From JBBRYB01 sp038238115 (GTDB lineage: Bacteria > Actinomycetota > Actinomycetes > Propionibacteriales > Nocardioidaceae), in the NCBI GenBank assembly GCA_038238115.1, contig JBBRYB010000066.1, positions 1 to 14,289 on the forward strand: a DNA stretch of 14,289 bases, in the 5' to 3' direction. Made by a program: the position numbers and the translations under genes. The stretch's first letter is position 1; every line of letters begins with the position of its first letter. This document shows positions 14,100 through 14,289 of the stretch, piece by piece. The notes below the pieces were generated by a model, which saw only the letters and a program-made list of their open reading frames with translations, was not told where the DNA came from and did not search any database.

Positions 14100-14289
14100 A
14101 TGTGTCCCGCGTCAAGGAGTTGGCAGGATTTCGGTGGGTTGAAAGGTCGGGATGGTGGGGTCGGCCAGACCCAGGTGCACCTCCTGTGGCCGGTTCCAGG
14201 CGATGGCCTCGTGAGGCCTGATCTGGTTGTACTCGATCCGGTAGTCCTCGGCGTGTTTGGCGAGCATCACGGCGTCGTCGATCTCGTCG
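14100..14289 (-). mobile_element. End of an insertion sequence (IS3/IS481-type), cut by window edge
   Basis: The region holds the transposase 3' end and presumably the element terminus just beyond its stop. TGTATGTGTCCCGCGTC at about 14097-14113 begins with TG, as integrase-core IS termini do, and is the likely right end. The other inverted repeat and any target duplication lie outside the window, so the exact boundary and the IS family are inferred. Confidence 0.5.
14112..14289 (-). CDS. Integrase-core (DDE) transposase, C-terminal end, partial
   Basis: This is the last 59 codons of a transposase whose 5' part is outside the window; the first complete codon begins at 14288. The translation includes EDYRIEYNQIRPHEAIAWNR and then PQEVHLGLADP. 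That is the C-terminal integrase-core block (Y-N-x-x-RPH-x-A-x-x-x-x-P) of IS3- and IS481-type transposases, which cut and join DNA ends. The stop is at 14112-14114. The catalytic DDE residues would be mostly upstream and cannot be checked. The neighbouring terminase-like gene lies 122 bp downstream on the same strand, so outward transcription from the IS could affect it. Confidence 0.88.
   Translation of the reverse strand, partial: DEIDDAVMLAKHAEDYRIEYNQIRPHEAIAWNRPQEVHLGLADPTIPTFQPTEILPTP

Overview
The window is high-GC DNA with strong G/C preference at third codon positions and clear Shine-Dalgarno sequences before several genes. Gene types (LLM-class flavin oxidoreductase, trehalase/glucoamylase-like GH15, secreted M14 peptidase, GGDEF-EAL protein, secreted PF04185-type phosphatase) suggest an actinobacterial chromosome, perhaps a soil member of the Nocardioides/Streptomyces kind. 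The genus is inference; there is no rRNA, tRNA or other taxonomic marker here.

Layout, left to right: (1) the 3' part of an APC-family permease (+), possibly with a frame break at the window edge; (2) a convergent, membrane-anchored GGDEF-EAL cyclic-di-GMP enzyme (-); (3) a divergent secreted M14 zinc carboxypeptidase (+); (4) a small ChaB/Rho-N protein (-), back to back with half of a CaCA-type cation exchanger (+); (5) a secreted phosphatase/phospholipase-type phosphoesterase (-); (6) a same-strand series on +: LLM oxidoreductase, GH15 glycosidase and a second, complete APC permease; (7) a right-hand accessory segment on - : an unrecognised 224-aa protein with an excisionase-like helix-turn-helix, a small-terminase-like helix-turn-helix protein with a low-complexity C-terminus, and the 3' end of an integrase-core transposase cut by the window end.

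Most of the left 12.2 kb looks like ordinary core or niche genes (amino-acid uptake, c-di-GMP signalling, envelope and phosphate scavenging, sugar hydrolysis). They are mostly single transcription units with convergent and divergent junctions rather than one pathway. Two convergent junctions carry perfect inverted repeats that look like terminators.

The unusual points are: a CaCA exchanger that has only its second alpha repeat and begins 19 bp from a divergent chaB; a triplicated 20/21-bp repeat that sets the end of the terminase-like protein through a C-run of 3 versus 4; and the two-gene helix-turn-helix module next to an IS end. The module is the best candidate for something undescribed, but the sequence alone gives it no function.
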